Of a stretch of 64,000 nt of DNA, positions 25,771 to 35,210 are shown piece after piece. How positions within the stretch are numbered: position 1 is the stretch's first letter; each line of letters opens with the position of its first letter. The position numbers and the translations under genes were made by a program. Source of the stretch: Pigmentiphaga litoralis (GTDB lineage Bacteria; Pseudomonadota; Gammaproteobacteria; Burkholderiales; Burkholderiaceae_B); NCBI RefSeq assembly GCF_013408655.1, contig NZ_JACCBP010000003.1:434001-498000 (forward strand). Reading direction: 5' to 3'. The notes beneath the pieces are model-generated. The model was not told where the DNA came from, searched no databases, and saw only the letters and a program-made list of their open reading frames with translations.

Positions 25771-26631
25771 ATGCTCGTCATTATTGGCTACATCATCGTT
25801 GCGGTGTCGGTACTGGGCGGCTACGCGCTGCACGGCGGCTCGTTGGGCGCGCTTTTCCAGCCCTTCGAACTTCTGATCATCGCGGGTGCAGCCCTTGGTG
25901 CCTTCGTATGCGGCAACTCCAGCAAGGTCGTCAAGGCCACGCTCGCGTCCCTGCCCACGACGCTCCATGGCTCCAAGTTCAGCAAGCAACGCTACCTGGA
26001 CCTGCTCGCCCTGTTGTACGAAATCCTGAACCGCGTCAGGCGCGAAGGGCTGATGTCGATCGAAGCCGACGTCGAAGAACCCGCCAACAGCCCCCTGTTC
26101 CAGAAATACCCGACTCTGCTCGCCGATCACCATCTGATCGAGTTCGTGACCGATTACCTGCGCCTGATGGTCAGCGGCAACCTGAATCCGCTTGAACTCG
26201 AAGCCCTCATGGACCAGGAAATCGACACGCATCATCACGAAGCGTTGATTCCTGCCGGCGCCATCCAGCGTATCGCCGACGGCCTGCCGGCCTTCGGTAT
26301 CGTCGCCGCCGTCATGGGCGTGGTGAACGTGATGGGCTCGGTCGGCGAACCGCCGGCCATCCTGGGTGGAAAGATCGGCGCGGCGCTGGTCGGCACCTTC
26401 GTCGGCATTCTTCTGGCCTACGGCGTCGTCGGACCGCTGGCGTCGGTCATCGAACAGAAAGCCAGCGAAAGCGGCAAGCAATTCGAATGCATCAAGGTGG
26501 CCTTGCTGGCCAGCCTGAATGGATATGCCCCCGCCCTTGCCGTCGAGTTCGGACGCAAGGTCCTGTTTTCCACCGAGCGCCCCACCTTCGCCGAACTGGA
26601 AGACACCGTCCGAGGAAAGTCGGCCGCCTGA
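25771..26631 (+). CDS. motA: Flagellar motor stator protein MotA
   Basis: MotA and MotB form the proton-conducting stator. It has 286 residues. Four membrane segments are visible: two at the N-terminus (MLVIIGYIIVAVSVLGGYAL and FELLIIAGAALGAFV) and two later (GIVAAVMGVVNVMGSV and LVGTFVGILLAYGVVGPLAS). The large cytoplasmic loop contains LNRVRREGLMSIEADVEEP, with the conserved Arg and Glu that interact with FliG. It leads motA-motB-cheV-cheY-cheZ-cheA. Confidence 0.97.
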   Translation: MLVIIGYIIVAVSVLGGYALHGGSLGALFQPFELLIIAGAALGAFVCGNSSKVVKATLASLPTTLHGSKFSKQRYLDLLALLYEILNRVRREGLMSIEADVEEPANSPLFQKYPTLLADHHLIEFVTDYLRLMVSGNLNPLELEALMDQEIDTHHHEALIPAGAIQRIADGLPAFGIVAAVMGVVNVMGSVGEPPAILGGKIGAALVGTFVGILLAYGVVGPLASVIEQKASESGKQFECIKVALLASLNGYAPALAVEFGRKVLFSTERPTFAELEDTVRGKSAA

Positions 26632-26661
26632 CGGCAGCCGACCGATCGACCAGAGATCACC

Positions 26662-27576
26662 ATGGCAGCCAAAGAAGGCGTTGCGCCCATCATCATTCGA
26701 CGCGCTCGCAAGCGTCCCCATGCCGCCCATCACGGCGGCATGTGGAAGATCGCGTACGCCGACTTCGTTACGGCAATGATGGCTTTTTTCCTTTTGATGT
26801 GGCTGCTCACCACCAGTGCGGAAGCCGACCTGAAGGGCATCGCTACCTACTTCCAGACCCCGATCAAACTGACGGTGTCATCTGGCAAGGTGGCGGGCGA
26901 CCCGGCCACGATCATGAACGCCGGCGGCCGTGACCTGACCCGTCCTGTCGGTCACAACCGGACCGCCGACGCCGACCTCGAGCGGCGCGAACGGCGTCAG
27001 CTGGAATCCTTCAAGACCCAGCTTGAAAGCCTGGTTGCAGGGCAGGCGACCTTGAAGCAGTTCAAGGACCAGATCCTGATGGACATTACCGACGAAGGAT
27101 TGCGGATCCAGATCGTCGACGAAAAGAATCGTCCCATGTTCGACACCGGCAAGACGGTGCTCAAGGACTACAGCAAGATCATTCTGGCGGAACTGGCCCG
27201 CGCGTTGAACGGCGTCCCCAACAAGCTATCGATTTCCGGTCACACCGACGCGACGGCCTATGCCGGCGGCGACGCAGGCTACAGCAACTGGGAACTGTCG
27301 GCTGACCGAGCCAATGCGGCGCGCCGCACCATGCTGTCGGCCGGCATGGATCCGACCAAGGCGTTGCGGGTCGTCGGCCTGTCCGATTCCGTGCCGTTTA
27401 CCGAAGTCGATCCCCGTGCACCGCAAAATCGGCGCATCAGTATCGTGGTGCTGAACAAACGCAGTGAAGAATTCCTCAAGAAAGGCGGGGTTTCGGCCGA
27501 TGTTCCAGCCATCCCCGAAGCACTGGAAGTTGAAGGGGCACCCTGGCGCGTCTCCGCGACCACGGACGCACGTTAA
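26662..27576 (+). CDS. motB: Flagellar motor stator protein MotB
   Basis: MotB anchors the stator to peptidoglycan and carries the proton-binding Asp. It has 304 residues. The single N-terminal membrane segment contains the key Asp34 (KIAYADFVTAMMAFFLLMWL). The plug region follows. The C-terminal OmpA-like domain shows LSISGHTDATAY and NWELSADRANAARR, the peptidoglycan-binding motif. The Asp indicates proton rather than sodium coupling in MotB families, although this needs testing. It is 30 bp after motA. Confidence 0.97.
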   Translation: MAAKEGVAPIIIRRARKRPHAAHHGGMWKIAYADFVTAMMAFFLLMWLLTTSAEADLKGIATYFQTPIKLTVSSGKVAGDPATIMNAGGRDLTRPVGHNRTADADLERRERRQLESFKTQLESLVAGQATLKQFKDQILMDITDEGLRIQIVDEKNRPMFDTGKTVLKDYSKIILAELARALNGVPNKLSISGHTDATAYAGGDAGYSNWELSADRANAARRTMLSAGMDPTKALRVVGLSDSVPFTEVDPRAPQNRRISIVVLNKRSEEFLKKGGVSADVPAIPEALEVEGAPWRVSATTDAR

Positions 27577-27620
27577 TCATTATTTAGGCCGGGGCAACCC
27601 GGTCGGTTTGGAGGAAGATC

Positions 27621-28583
27621 ATGGGTGCCGGTGACAATCGGTTGATGGATATGGTCGACGAAAAAGCGCGGCTGGCAGGCTCCAACAAAATGGAACTGCT
27701 GCTGTTTTCGTTGGGCGGCAATGAAGTATTCGGCATCAATGTGTTCAAGGTTCGCGAAGTGTGCGAAACCATTGCCATCACCAAGACGCCGAATGTCCCG
27801 CGTGGTGTGGAAGGCATCATCTCGCTGCGTGGCGCGATCCTGCCCGTGATCGACCTGGCAACCGCCATCAACATGCAGATCGATGCCCCGCGCACCAAGC
27901 TGTTGATCACGGAATTTTCCAGCCACACCCAGGCGTTCCTGGTGGCGGACGTGGACCGTATCGTTCGTGTGGACTGGGAAAAGGTGAAGTCGCCCCAGTC
28001 GATGCCCACCAGCAACATGACGTTCATGACGGCGCTGACCGAGCTGGCCGACGGCAAGCTGGTCTCGATCCTGGATGTGGAACAGATCCTGGCGTCGGTG
28101 ATTGGCGAAGACAAGATCCCGACCGAGATCCTGCCAGTCGACGCGGACATCAAATCGAACGTGTTCTTTGCCGACGATTCCGTGCTGGCACGCAAGAAGA
28201 TCACCGAAGTGCTTGACCGGATGGGCCTGCCGCACCAGCACGCCATCAACGGCGCCGAGGCGTGGGACAAGCTGAAGGGCATCGCTGCGCGCTGCGACGC
28301 CGAAAAGATTCCGCTCGACCTGTCGCTCGGCATGATCCTGGTTGACGCCGAAATGCCGGAAATGGACGGTTATGTCCTGACGCGCCACATCAAGTCCGAC
28401 TCGCGCTTTGCCGGCATTCCCGTCGTCATGCACTCGTCGCTGTCGTCTGTCGCGAACAAGAAGCTGGGTCAGCAAGTGGGCGTTGACGCCTACGTGGCCA
28501 AGTTCCACCCGACCGAGCTGTCTACTATGATCGCCGCTCAACTCACCCACGTAAAGGCTAGAAAGGGAGCAAATGAAGCCTGA
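27621..28583 (+). CDS. cheV: Chemotaxis coupling protein CheV (CheW + receiver)
   Basis: CheV joins a CheW-like adaptor domain to a phosphorylatable receiver. It has 320 residues. The CheW part (about 20-165) shows [20 protein letters not shown] and [20 protein letters not shown]. The receiver (about 178-310) has the acidic pair Asp185-Asp186, the predicted phosphosite Asp242 ([13 protein letters not shown]) and a conserved Lys near KFHPTEL. No separate CheW is encoded in the window, so CheV may be the local coupling protein between receptors and CheA. The ORF overlaps cheY by 11 bases. Confidence 0.95.
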   Translation: MGAGDNRLMDMVDEKARLAGSNKMELLLFSLGGNEVFGINVFKVREVCETIAITKTPNVPRGVEGIISLRGAILPVIDLATAINMQIDAPRTKLLITEFSSHTQAFLVADVDRIVRVDWEKVKSPQSMPTSNMTFMTALTELADGKLVSILDVEQILASVIGEDKIPTEILPVDADIKSNVFFADDSVLARKKITEVLDRMGLPHQHAINGAEAWDKLKGIAARCDAEKIPLDLSLGMILVDAEMPEMDGYVLTRHIKSDSRFAGIPVVMHSSLSSVANKKLGQQVGVDAYVAKFHPTELSTMIAAQLTHVKARKGANEA

Positions 28584-28968
28584 CGATCTCAAGTTCCTCA
28601 TCGTCGATGACTTCTCGACGATGCGGCGAATTGTCCGCAACCTCCTGAAAGAGTTGGGATACAACAACGCCGACGAGGCCGAAGACGGCCAGATCGCGTT
28701 GGGTAAGCTGCGCACCGGAATTTTCAATTTCGTTGTCAGCGATATCAACATGCCCAACATGAACGGCTTCGAGCTGCTTCGGGAGATTCGCGCCGATGAC
28801 AACCTCAAGAAATTGCCTGTCCTGTTGGTGACGGCAGAGGCCAAGAAAGAAGACATCGTCCTCGCGGCGCAGATTGGCGCAAACGGCTACATCGTGAAGC
28901 CGTTCACCAAGGCAACGCTCGAAGACAAACTGACAAAAATCGTCCAGAAAATGAACGGGAGCGCGTGA
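28573..28968 (+). CDS. cheY: Chemotaxis response regulator CheY
   Basis: CheY-P binds FliM and FliN to change rotation direction. It has 131 residues: a single receiver with Asp12, Asp13, phosphosite Asp57 ([11 protein letters not shown]), Thr87 and Lys109 (YIVKPF) at exactly the E. coli positions. It overlaps cheV by 11 bases and cheZ by 4, so translation is probably coupled. Confidence 0.98.
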   Translation: MKPDDLKFLIVDDFSTMRRIVRNLLKELGYNNADEAEDGQIALGKLRTGIFNFVVSDINMPNMNGFELLREIRADDNLKKLPVLLVTAEAKKEDIVLAAQIGANGYIVKPFTKATLEDKLTKIVQKMNGSA

Positions 28969-29801
28969 TGGCCAACGCCCGCGACAATGAAGACCTCGAA
29001 GCGTTGTTCGATCAGATCTCGTCCGAAACTCTTGCACGTATCAACGACGAGAGCGCCCCGTCCGCAGCGGCGGCAGTGCCAGCCGCGCCGGTAGCCGTCT
29101 CGGCACCGGCTGCCAGCAGCAGTGCCGCCAGCAACGTCACCAGCCATGCCGCGGGCAACGCGCCTGGCATCGCTTCCGGTGAACTGGGCGAAGCCGAACA
29201 GGCCGAGTTCTATCAACGCGTGGGCGCGCTGACGCGTCAGTTGCATGACGCGCTGCGCGAGCTGGGGTATCACCAGAAAGTCGAGCAGGCGGTCAATTCG
29301 CTGCCCGACACCCGTCAGCGCCTGGACTATATTGCCCGCCTGACCGGGCAAGCCGCCGAGCGCGCGCTGTCCAACGTCGAGAAGGGCCACGACATCCAGT
29401 CGCGCGTCGAAGCCGATGCGTCGGCGCTCGACGCCCAGTGGACCAAGTTGTACGCACGGACCTTGTCGGTCGACGAGTTCAAGCAGGTGGCAAGCGACAC
29501 GCACGCCTATCTGCGCCGCTCGGCCCAGGATTCCCAGGCCACGCAAGCGCTGTTCACCGACATCATGATGGCGCAGGATTTCCATGACCTGACGGGTCAG
29601 GTCATCCAGAAAGTGCTCAAGCTGGCTCAGGACTTCGAAGAACAGCTGGTCATGCTGCTGATCGAAAGCACCCCCGCAGACAAGCGTCCGGCCGCCCATG
29701 GCGAATGGATGAACGGTCCCGTGGTCGACACATCAGGGCGTGACGATATCGTCACGGATCAGGCCCAGGTCGATGACCTGTTGGAAAGCCTGGGTTTTTG
29801 A
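28965..29801 (+). CDS. cheZ: CheY phosphatase CheZ
   Basis: CheZ dephosphorylates CheY-P. It has 278 residues, longer than the enteric protein (214) because of an Ala/Ser-rich N-terminal insert (about 25-65). The catalytic helix is present, [20 protein letters not shown], with the Gln of the TGQVIQKV motif that inserts into the CheY active site. The C-terminal CheY-binding peptide ends [14 protein letters not shown]. It overlaps cheY and cheA by 4 bases each. Confidence 0.96.
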   Translation: MMANARDNEDLEALFDQISSETLARINDESAPSAAAAVPAAPVAVSAPAASSSAASNVTSHAAGNAPGIASGELGEAEQAEFYQRVGALTRQLHDALRELGYHQKVEQAVNSLPDTRQRLDYIARLTGQAAERALSNVEKGHDIQSRVEADASALDAQWTKLYARTLSVDEFKQVASDTHAYLRRSAQDSQATQALFTDIMMAQDFHDLTGQVIQKVLKLAQDFEEQLVMLLIESTPADKRPAAHGEWMNGPVVDTSGRDDIVTDQAQVDDLLESLGF

Positions 29802-31678
29802 GCGAGAAGATAGTGTCCGCCTTTGCCGAAATGCAGGATTTGCTGTCAGATTTCCTGACGGAAGCGTCCGATCTGCTCGATGACGTCGATATCGGTCTGC
29901 TTGACCTCGAACAGCGGCCCCACGACACGGGGTTGCTGAACCAGGTCTTCCGCGGATTCCATACCGTCAAGGGCGGCGCGGGCTTCCTTGATGCGACGCC
30001 GTTGGTCGAACTGTGTCATCGCGGTGAAAACCTGCTCGACCTGCTGCGCAGTCACGTGCTGGTGATCACCCCGGAAATCATGGATTTGATCCTGGCGGCG
30101 ACGGGTGAAGTTCGCCGCATGTTTGGCGAGATGGAACGGGGCACCATGCCCGAAGCGGCGCCGCAAGCGTTGCTGCTGGCACTTGAAGCAGCCGCACGCG
30201 GCGAGACCGTCGACACCAGCGCGCTGCGCGGCATCGTGGCTGAAAGCATCGAGCCGCACATGGCGCCTGTGATGGCGCTGGACCACAACGAGCCCGACTG
30301 GCTGGGTTACTACCGCGCTGCCTTCGGCGAACCGCCGGCGGTGGCAGGGCAGGGGGCTGGCGCAGCACCCGTTCCGGCATCCGGCGCTGCGCCGGCCCCG
30401 GCCGGTGCGCAGGCCGCTGCAGGCTCGCCTGCAGGTGTTCCCACCGCCAAGCAGGCCGCCAAGCCGTACCGTGCCGACATGCTGGCGCCGCCCGCGGCGA
30501 CGGCCGTTGTCAAGGATTCTACGATTCGTGTCGATACGGCGCGTTTCGACCAGATCCTGAACCTGTCGGGCGAAATCGGCCTGACCAAGAACCGTTTGAG
30601 CTGCCTGCGCGACGCCCTCGTGGCCAACCGCGCTGATGACGACATCACCGAGACGCTGGACGTCGTGTTCAGCCAGCTCGATACGCTGGTGTCCGACCTG
30701 CAGTCCGCGGTCATGATGGCGCGGATGCAGCCGGTCGGCCGCGTGTTCCAGAAGTACTCGCGCCTCGCTCGCGATCTGGCGCGGCAACTTGAAAAGGATG
30801 TCGAGCTGGTCATCACTGGCGGCGAGACCGAGGTCGACAAGACCATCCTCGACGAACTGAACGATCCGCTGGTCCACCTGATCCGCAATGCCGTCGACCA
30901 CGGTATCGAAACGATGGTGGAACGCCGGTCGGTCGGCAAGTCGCCCCGCGGCAAGCTCCACCTGTCCGCGCGGCAGACGGGCGACTCGATCGTGATCGAA
31001 GTGTCCGATGACGGGCGCGGGATGGATCCCGAACACATCCGCCGCAAGGCGGTGGAAAAGGGTGTCATCAGTGCCGAAGAAGCGTCGCTGCTTGACCACT
31101 CGCAGTGCCTGAAGCTGATTTTCCTGCCGGGGTTTTCGACCCGCGCCGAGGTCAGCGATCTGTCGGGCCGGGGTGTCGGGATGGACGTCGTCAAGACGAA
31201 CATCGAAAAGCTCAAGGGTCAGATTGACCTGCAATCGTCCCCAGGCATGGGTTCGCACATTGTGGTGTCGCTGCCACTGACGCTGGCGATCCTGCCTGTC
31301 CTGATGCTCAAGCTTGTCGATCAGCCATATGCGATCCCGCTGTCCGCCGTGCGTGAAATCATCCCGCTCCGCCAGGAAGAGATGCACAACGTCGGCAACG
31401 CGCAGGCCATGACGATCCGCGGTGAAGTATTGCCCGTGATCGATCTGGCGGTGCTGCTGGGACGCGCCCGCAAGGCGCCGCCGACATTGGCCGTGGTGCT
31501 GGCCTATGGCGACCGGCAACTGGTGCTTGGCGTCGATGGTTTCATCGGCCAGGACGAGGTCATGATCAAGCCGCTGGAAGGCATCCATCCGAAAGGTGTC
31601 GCTGGCGCAACGCTTTCGGGCGACGGCACGCTCGTGCTGGTGCTGGAAATGAAGCAACTTCTCGACGGTCTGTTCTGA
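29798..31678 (+). CDS. cheA: Chemotaxis histidine kinase CheA, apparently without P2
   Basis: CheA phosphorylates CheY and CheV in response to receptors. The frame starts with a TTG overlapping the cheZ stop (626 residues); GTG at 29813 or ATG at 29831 are alternative starts that keep the P1 domain. P1 (about 12-110) has the phospho-accepting His55 in FHTVKGGAGFL. Residues about 150-240 are an Ala/Pro/Gly linker in which I see no P2 (CheY-binding) fold. P3 starts near VDTARFDQILNLSGEI. P4 has the N box (LIRNAVDHGIE), G1 (DDGRGMD) and G2 (GRGVGMDVVKTNI), and P5 follows from about 500. No cheW, cheR, cheB or receptor gene is adjacent. Confidence 0.95.
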   Translation: MSEKIVSAFAEMQDLLSDFLTEASDLLDDVDIGLLDLEQRPHDTGLLNQVFRGFHTVKGGAGFLDATPLVELCHRGENLLDLLRSHVLVITPEIMDLILAATGEVRRMFGEMERGTMPEAAPQALLLALEAAARGETVDTSALRGIVAESIEPHMAPVMALDHNEPDWLGYYRAAFGEPPAVAGQGAGAAPVPASGAAPAPAGAQAAAGSPAGVPTAKQAAKPYRADMLAPPAATAVVKDSTIRVDTARFDQILNLSGEIGLTKNRLSCLRDALVANRADDDITETLDVVFSQLDTLVSDLQSAVMMARMQPVGRVFQKYSRLARDLARQLEKDVELVITGGETEVDKTILDELNDPLVHLIRNAVDHGIETMVERRSVGKSPRGKLHLSARQTGDSIVIEVSDDGRGMDPEHIRRKAVEKGVISAEEASLLDHSQCLKLIFLPGFSTRAEVSDLSGRGVGMDVVKTNIEKLKGQIDLQSSPGMGSHIVVSLPLTLAILPVLMLKLVDQPYAIPLSAVREIIPLRQEEMHNVGNAQAMTIRGEVLPVIDLAVLLGRARKAPPTLAVVLAYGDRQLVLGVDGFIGQDEVMIKPLEGIHPKGVAGATLSGDGTLVLVLEMKQLLDGLF

Positions 31679-31802
31679 CGTCAACCCGCGCCGGACCGCG
31701 CTCTGCAAGGGCGCGGAGCCGGTCGCGGTCATTCGCGGGTCCGCCAGCCATTCGGCTCATTGGATAAGCCCCGGTTTCCGCTGTCTGTTCATCGTTTTGC
31801 CT

Positions 31803-31832
31803 GTTACGCGTAACGGAAATAATGGGTTACGT
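31803..31832 (+). promoter_or_regulatory. Palindrome and conserved motif upstream of flhB
   Basis: GTTACGCGTAAC (31803-31814) is a perfect 12-bp palindrome. It is followed by AATAATGGGTTACGT (31818-31832), which recurs with a one-base gap as AATAATGGTTACGT upstream of flgB (39326-39339). The region AACGGAAATAATG resembles one half of an FlhDC box as described in enterics, but the second half is not clear. It is the likely regulatory site of the flhBAF-fliA operon. The rest of the cheA-flhB gap (31679-31903) holds no gene. Confidence 0.45.
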
Positions 31833-31903
31833 ATTGAAGGATTAATCCCGCGTCTCTCGTGTCGCGGCTTCCTTCAAGCCGTTATCAGGCATTCCGGAAC
31901 ACC

Positions 31904-33076
31904 GTGTCAGACAGCAACGAAAGCGACAACGAAAAACCCCTAGCCCCGTCCCAACGGCGGCTGGATCAGGCACGTGAGAACGGCCAGGTCGTTCGTTCGC
32001 GCGATCTGTCTGGCGCGCTGTCCACGTTCGCGTGTGTGTGCGCAGTGGCCATCGCGGGCGGCCACATCTCCGAGCAGGCGATGGGCTGGATGAAAACCTC
32101 ATTCGTCACCGCCGCCAGCATGGCGTCCAGCACGCGTGATGACGCTGTCCTCGTCAACGCTGTCTACGAATTGATTGGCGCGGGCCTGCTGGTGACGGCC
32201 CCCATCATGGTCGCGGGCATGCTCGCCGGCGTCGTCGGTTCGGTGGCGCTGGGCGGCTTTCTGCTGTCAGGCAAGGCGCTGACCCCCGACTTTTCCCGTC
32301 TGTCGCCCCTCAAGGGACTTGGCCGCATTTTCTCGATGGCCGGCCTGGGCGAGCTTGGCAAGTCCATCCTCAAGGTCGTCGTGCTCGGCGGTATCGCTGG
32401 CGCGCTGGTGTGGCAGGGCGTGCAGGAATGGCTTGTCCTCATGCTGCCATCGCAGCCCGAAGCGCTGTTCACGCTTGGCAATCTGCTGTCCAGCCATTCG
32501 CTGGCAATGGCCGGCGCGCTGTTCATCATTGCAGCCGCCGACGTGCCCTTGCAGTGGTGGAAGCATCACAAGCAGCTGCGCATGACGCTGGAAGAGGCCA
32601 AGCAGGAAAACAAGGAATCGGAAGGCGATCCCCAGGTCAAGGGCAAGATCCGGCAGTTGCAGCGCGAGCGTGCCCGCGCGCGCATGATGCAGGCCGTGCC
32701 GACTGCCGACGTGGTGGTGACCAACCCGACCCACTACGCCGTCGCACTCAAGTACGACGACCGCCGCATGGGCGCCCCGCGCGTCGTTGCCAAGGGTTCC
32801 GACGATGTGGCCGCAAGGATCCGCGAGATTGCGGCCCAGCACCGGGTGCTCCGTGTCGAAAGTCCGCAACTGGCGCGGGCCCTGCACAAATACGCCGAGA
32901 TCGAGCAGGAAGTTCCGACCGCCCTGTATCGCGCCGTGGCGCAGGTGCTGGCCTACGTCTATCAGGTGCGCGACCACGTCCGTGGCCCGATGCCCGAACT
33001 GCAGCCCGTTGAAGTGCCCGATGGCTGGGACCCGATGGATGGTCATGAGCCGGTTGACCTGCGGGGCCGTCGATGA
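31904..33076 (+). CDS. flhB: Flagellar biosynthesis protein FlhB
   Basis: FlhB is the export-gate protein that switches substrate class when the hook is complete. The GTG at 31904 (VSDSNESDNEKP) gives 390 residues, near the usual 380; the longer frame from a GTG at 31859 lacks a ribosome site. It begins with the typical EKPLAPSQRRLDQARENGQV. Four membrane segments follow, and the cytoplasmic domain carries the autocleavage motif NPTH at about 274-277 (VVVTNPTHYAVALKYDD). This is the true FlhB; the protein at 14291 copies only its C-domain. It overlaps flhA by 4 bases. Confidence 0.96.
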   Translation: MSDSNESDNEKPLAPSQRRLDQARENGQVVRSRDLSGALSTFACVCAVAIAGGHISEQAMGWMKTSFVTAASMASSTRDDAVLVNAVYELIGAGLLVTAPIMVAGMLAGVVGSVALGGFLLSGKALTPDFSRLSPLKGLGRIFSMAGLGELGKSILKVVVLGGIAGALVWQGVQEWLVLMLPSQPEALFTLGNLLSSHSLAMAGALFIIAAADVPLQWWKHHKQLRMTLEEAKQENKESEGDPQVKGKIRQLQRERARARMMQAVPTADVVVTNPTHYAVALKYDDRRMGAPRVVAKGSDDVAARIREIAAQHRVLRVESPQLARALHKYAEIEQEVPTALYRAVAQVLAYVYQVRDHVRGPMPELQPVEVPDGWDPMDGHEPVDLRGRR

Positions 33077-35160
33077 ACGCGCGTTCGATCAAGGTAGGCG
33101 GCCTGGTCTTCAGCACCTCGCAACTGCGCGAGATGGGCATGCCGGCATTCATCCTGCTCGTGCTCGGGATGATGCTGCTCCCGCTCCCACCGTGGATGCT
33201 GGACCTGCTGTTCACCTTCAACATTGCCATTTCGCTGCTCGTGCTGCTGGTGTCGACGTACACCAAGCGCCCGCTGGACTTCGCCGTTTTCCCTACCGTC
33301 ATTCTGGTGACGACACTGCTGCGCCTGTCGCTCAACGTGGCATCGACGCGTATTGTCCTGCTGCACGGGCACAGCGGCCCGGACGCAGCCGGCAAGGTCA
33401 TCGAGGCGTTCGCCACCTTCCTGGTCGGCGGCAATTTTGCGGTGGGCGTGGTTGTTTTCCTGGTGCTGGTGATCATCAACTTCGTGGTGGTGACCAAGGG
33501 CGCCGGCCGGATCGCGGAAGTGTCGGCGCGATTCACCCTGGATGCCATGCCGGGCAAGCAGATGGCCATCGATGCCGACCTGAACGCCGGGCTGATCAAC
33601 GAAGCCACGGCGCGCCAGCGCCGTTCCGACGTGTCCCGCGAAGCCGACTTTTACGGCGCCATGGACGGTGCTTCGAAATTCGTGCGCGGCGATGCCATCG
33701 CCGGCATCATGATCCTGTTCGTCAACATCATCGGCGGCCTGCTGATCGGCGTGACGCAACATGACCTGAGCTTTGCCGAAGCCGGCCGCAACTACGTGCT
33801 GCTGTCCATCGGTGACGGCCTGGTCGCCCAGGTTCCGGCGCTGCTGGTATCGATCGCCGCCGGCCTGATCGTGTCTCGTGTCGGTGAAGGCGAAGACATT
33901 GGTACCGAGGTAGGCCGGCAGTTGCTGGGCACGCCGCAGGCCCTCGCGTTGTCCGCTGGCATCATCGGCATGCTGGGGCTGATTCCCGGCATGCCCAACT
34001 TTGCGTTCCTGTTGCTCGCCGCCTGCATGGGCGCCCTGGCGTGGAAGCTGGCGCGCACACGGGCTGACGCCAAGGCCGCCGCCATAGCCCCCGTCGTGCC
34101 GAACGAGCCCGCCGAAGCCCAGGAAGCCAGTTGGGATGACGTCAGTCACGTGGATACCGTGGGCTTTGAAGTGGGGTATCGCCTGATTCCCCTGGTCGAC
34201 AAGACAGGCGACGGCGACCTGCTCAAGCGCATCAAGGCCCTGCGCAAGAAGTTTGCGCAAGACGTCGGCTTCCTGCCCGCGGCGGTCCATATTCGCGACA
34301 ACCTGGAATTGCGTCCGGGTGGCTACCGCATCACGCTTAAGGGCGTGACGATCGGGGAAGGCGAGGTGCAGACCAACTGCTCGCTGGCCATCAATCCGGG
34401 CCGTGTCACACGGGAAGTGCAGGGCACGCCAACCCGCGATCCGGCATTTGGTCTGCCTGCCTTGTGGATCGATGCCACGACCCGCGAACAGGCGCAGGCG
34501 GCCGGCTATACGGTGGTTGACGTCAGCACCGTGGTGGCCACGCACCTCTCGCACTTGCTGCATGCCCACGCGGCGGAACTGCTGGGCCGCGGCGAACTGC
34601 AGGCGCTGGTCGATCATTTCACGCGCGCCAACCCCAAGATTCTGGAAGACCTTGTTCCAAAGCTGATGTCGATGGCCAGCCTGCAGCGGGTGTTGCAGTC
34701 CCTGCTCGACGAGGGCGTCCATATCCGCGACTTCCGCAGCATTGTCGAGACCCTGTCCGAACACGCGGTCCGCACGCAGGACCCGGCCGAACTGACTGGC
34801 GCCGTGCGGGTCGCCCTGGGCCGGGCCATCACGCAGGGCATCTTCGGTTCGACGGGCGATGCCGAAGTGCTGGCGCTGGACCCCGAACTCGAACGCATCC
34901 TGCAGAACACCAGTGTCCGTCCGGGCGAGCTTGGCGCGATCGAACCCATGCTGGCCGAGCGCCTGCTGCACGAAGCGTCGGCTGCCGTCGACAAGATGGA
35001 CGCGCTGGGCAAGCCCGCCGCGCTGCTGGTTCCCGACCGCCTTCGCCTGGGCCTTGCCCGACTGTTTCGCCGTACCGTGCCCCGCCTGAAGATTCTGGCG
35101 CATTCCGAAATTCCGGAGTCGCGTCTGATTCGCGTGGCCATGACGCTGGGTGGGCGCTAG
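33073..35160 (+). CDS. flhA: Flagellar biosynthesis protein FlhA
   Basis: FlhA is the largest export-gate protein and forms the nonameric ring that receives chaperone-bound cargo. It has 695 residues, the usual length. The N-terminal membrane half shows LDLLFTFNIAISLLVLLVST, RPLDFAVFPTVILVTTLLRL and the FHIPEP-type region TLDAMPGKQMAIDADLNAGL. The soluble C-domain begins after about 330 and contains DRLRLGLARLFRRTVPRLKI. It is coupled to flhB by a 4-base overlap and followed 50 bp later by flhF. Confidence 0.97.
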   Translation: MNARSIKVGGLVFSTSQLREMGMPAFILLVLGMMLLPLPPWMLDLLFTFNIAISLLVLLVSTYTKRPLDFAVFPTVILVTTLLRLSLNVASTRIVLLHGHSGPDAAGKVIEAFATFLVGGNFAVGVVVFLVLVIINFVVVTKGAGRIAEVSARFTLDAMPGKQMAIDADLNAGLINEATARQRRSDVSREADFYGAMDGASKFVRGDAIAGIMILFVNIIGGLLIGVTQHDLSFAEAGRNYVLLSIGDGLVAQVPALLVSIAAGLIVSRVGEGEDIGTEVGRQLLGTPQALALSAGIIGMLGLIPGMPNFAFLLLAACMGALAWKLARTRADAKAAAIAPVVPNEPAEAQEASWDDVSHVDTVGFEVGYRLIPLVDKTGDGDLLKRIKALRKKFAQDVGFLPAAVHIRDNLELRPGGYRITLKGVTIGEGEVQTNCSLAINPGRVTREVQGTPTRDPAFGLPALWIDATTREQAQAAGYTVVDVSTVVATHLSHLLHAHAAELLGRGELQALVDHFTRANPKILEDLVPKLMSMASLQRVLQSLLDEGVHIRDFRSIVETLSEHAVRTQDPAELTGAVRVALGRAITQGIFGSTGDAEVLALDPELERILQNTSVRPGELGAIEPMLAERLLHEASAAVDKMDALGKPAALLVPDRLRLGLARLFRRTVPRLKILAHSEIPESRLIRVAMTLGGR

Positions 35161-35210
35161 CCATGACCCGCCGCGTTTGCTCCATCACCGCTGTAGCTGG
35201 AAACTGACTC

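Noticed and set aside
29846..31732. Long open frame (628 codons) antisense to cheA
   Set aside because: The cheA frame has all kinase motifs. The antisense product is His/Arg/Gln-rich without any family motif, as expected for a mirror frame in high-GC coding DNA.
33043..35103. Long open frame (686 codons) antisense to flhA
   Set aside because: It mirrors flhA codon for codon, is rich in Arg, His and Gln, and has no recognisable domain.
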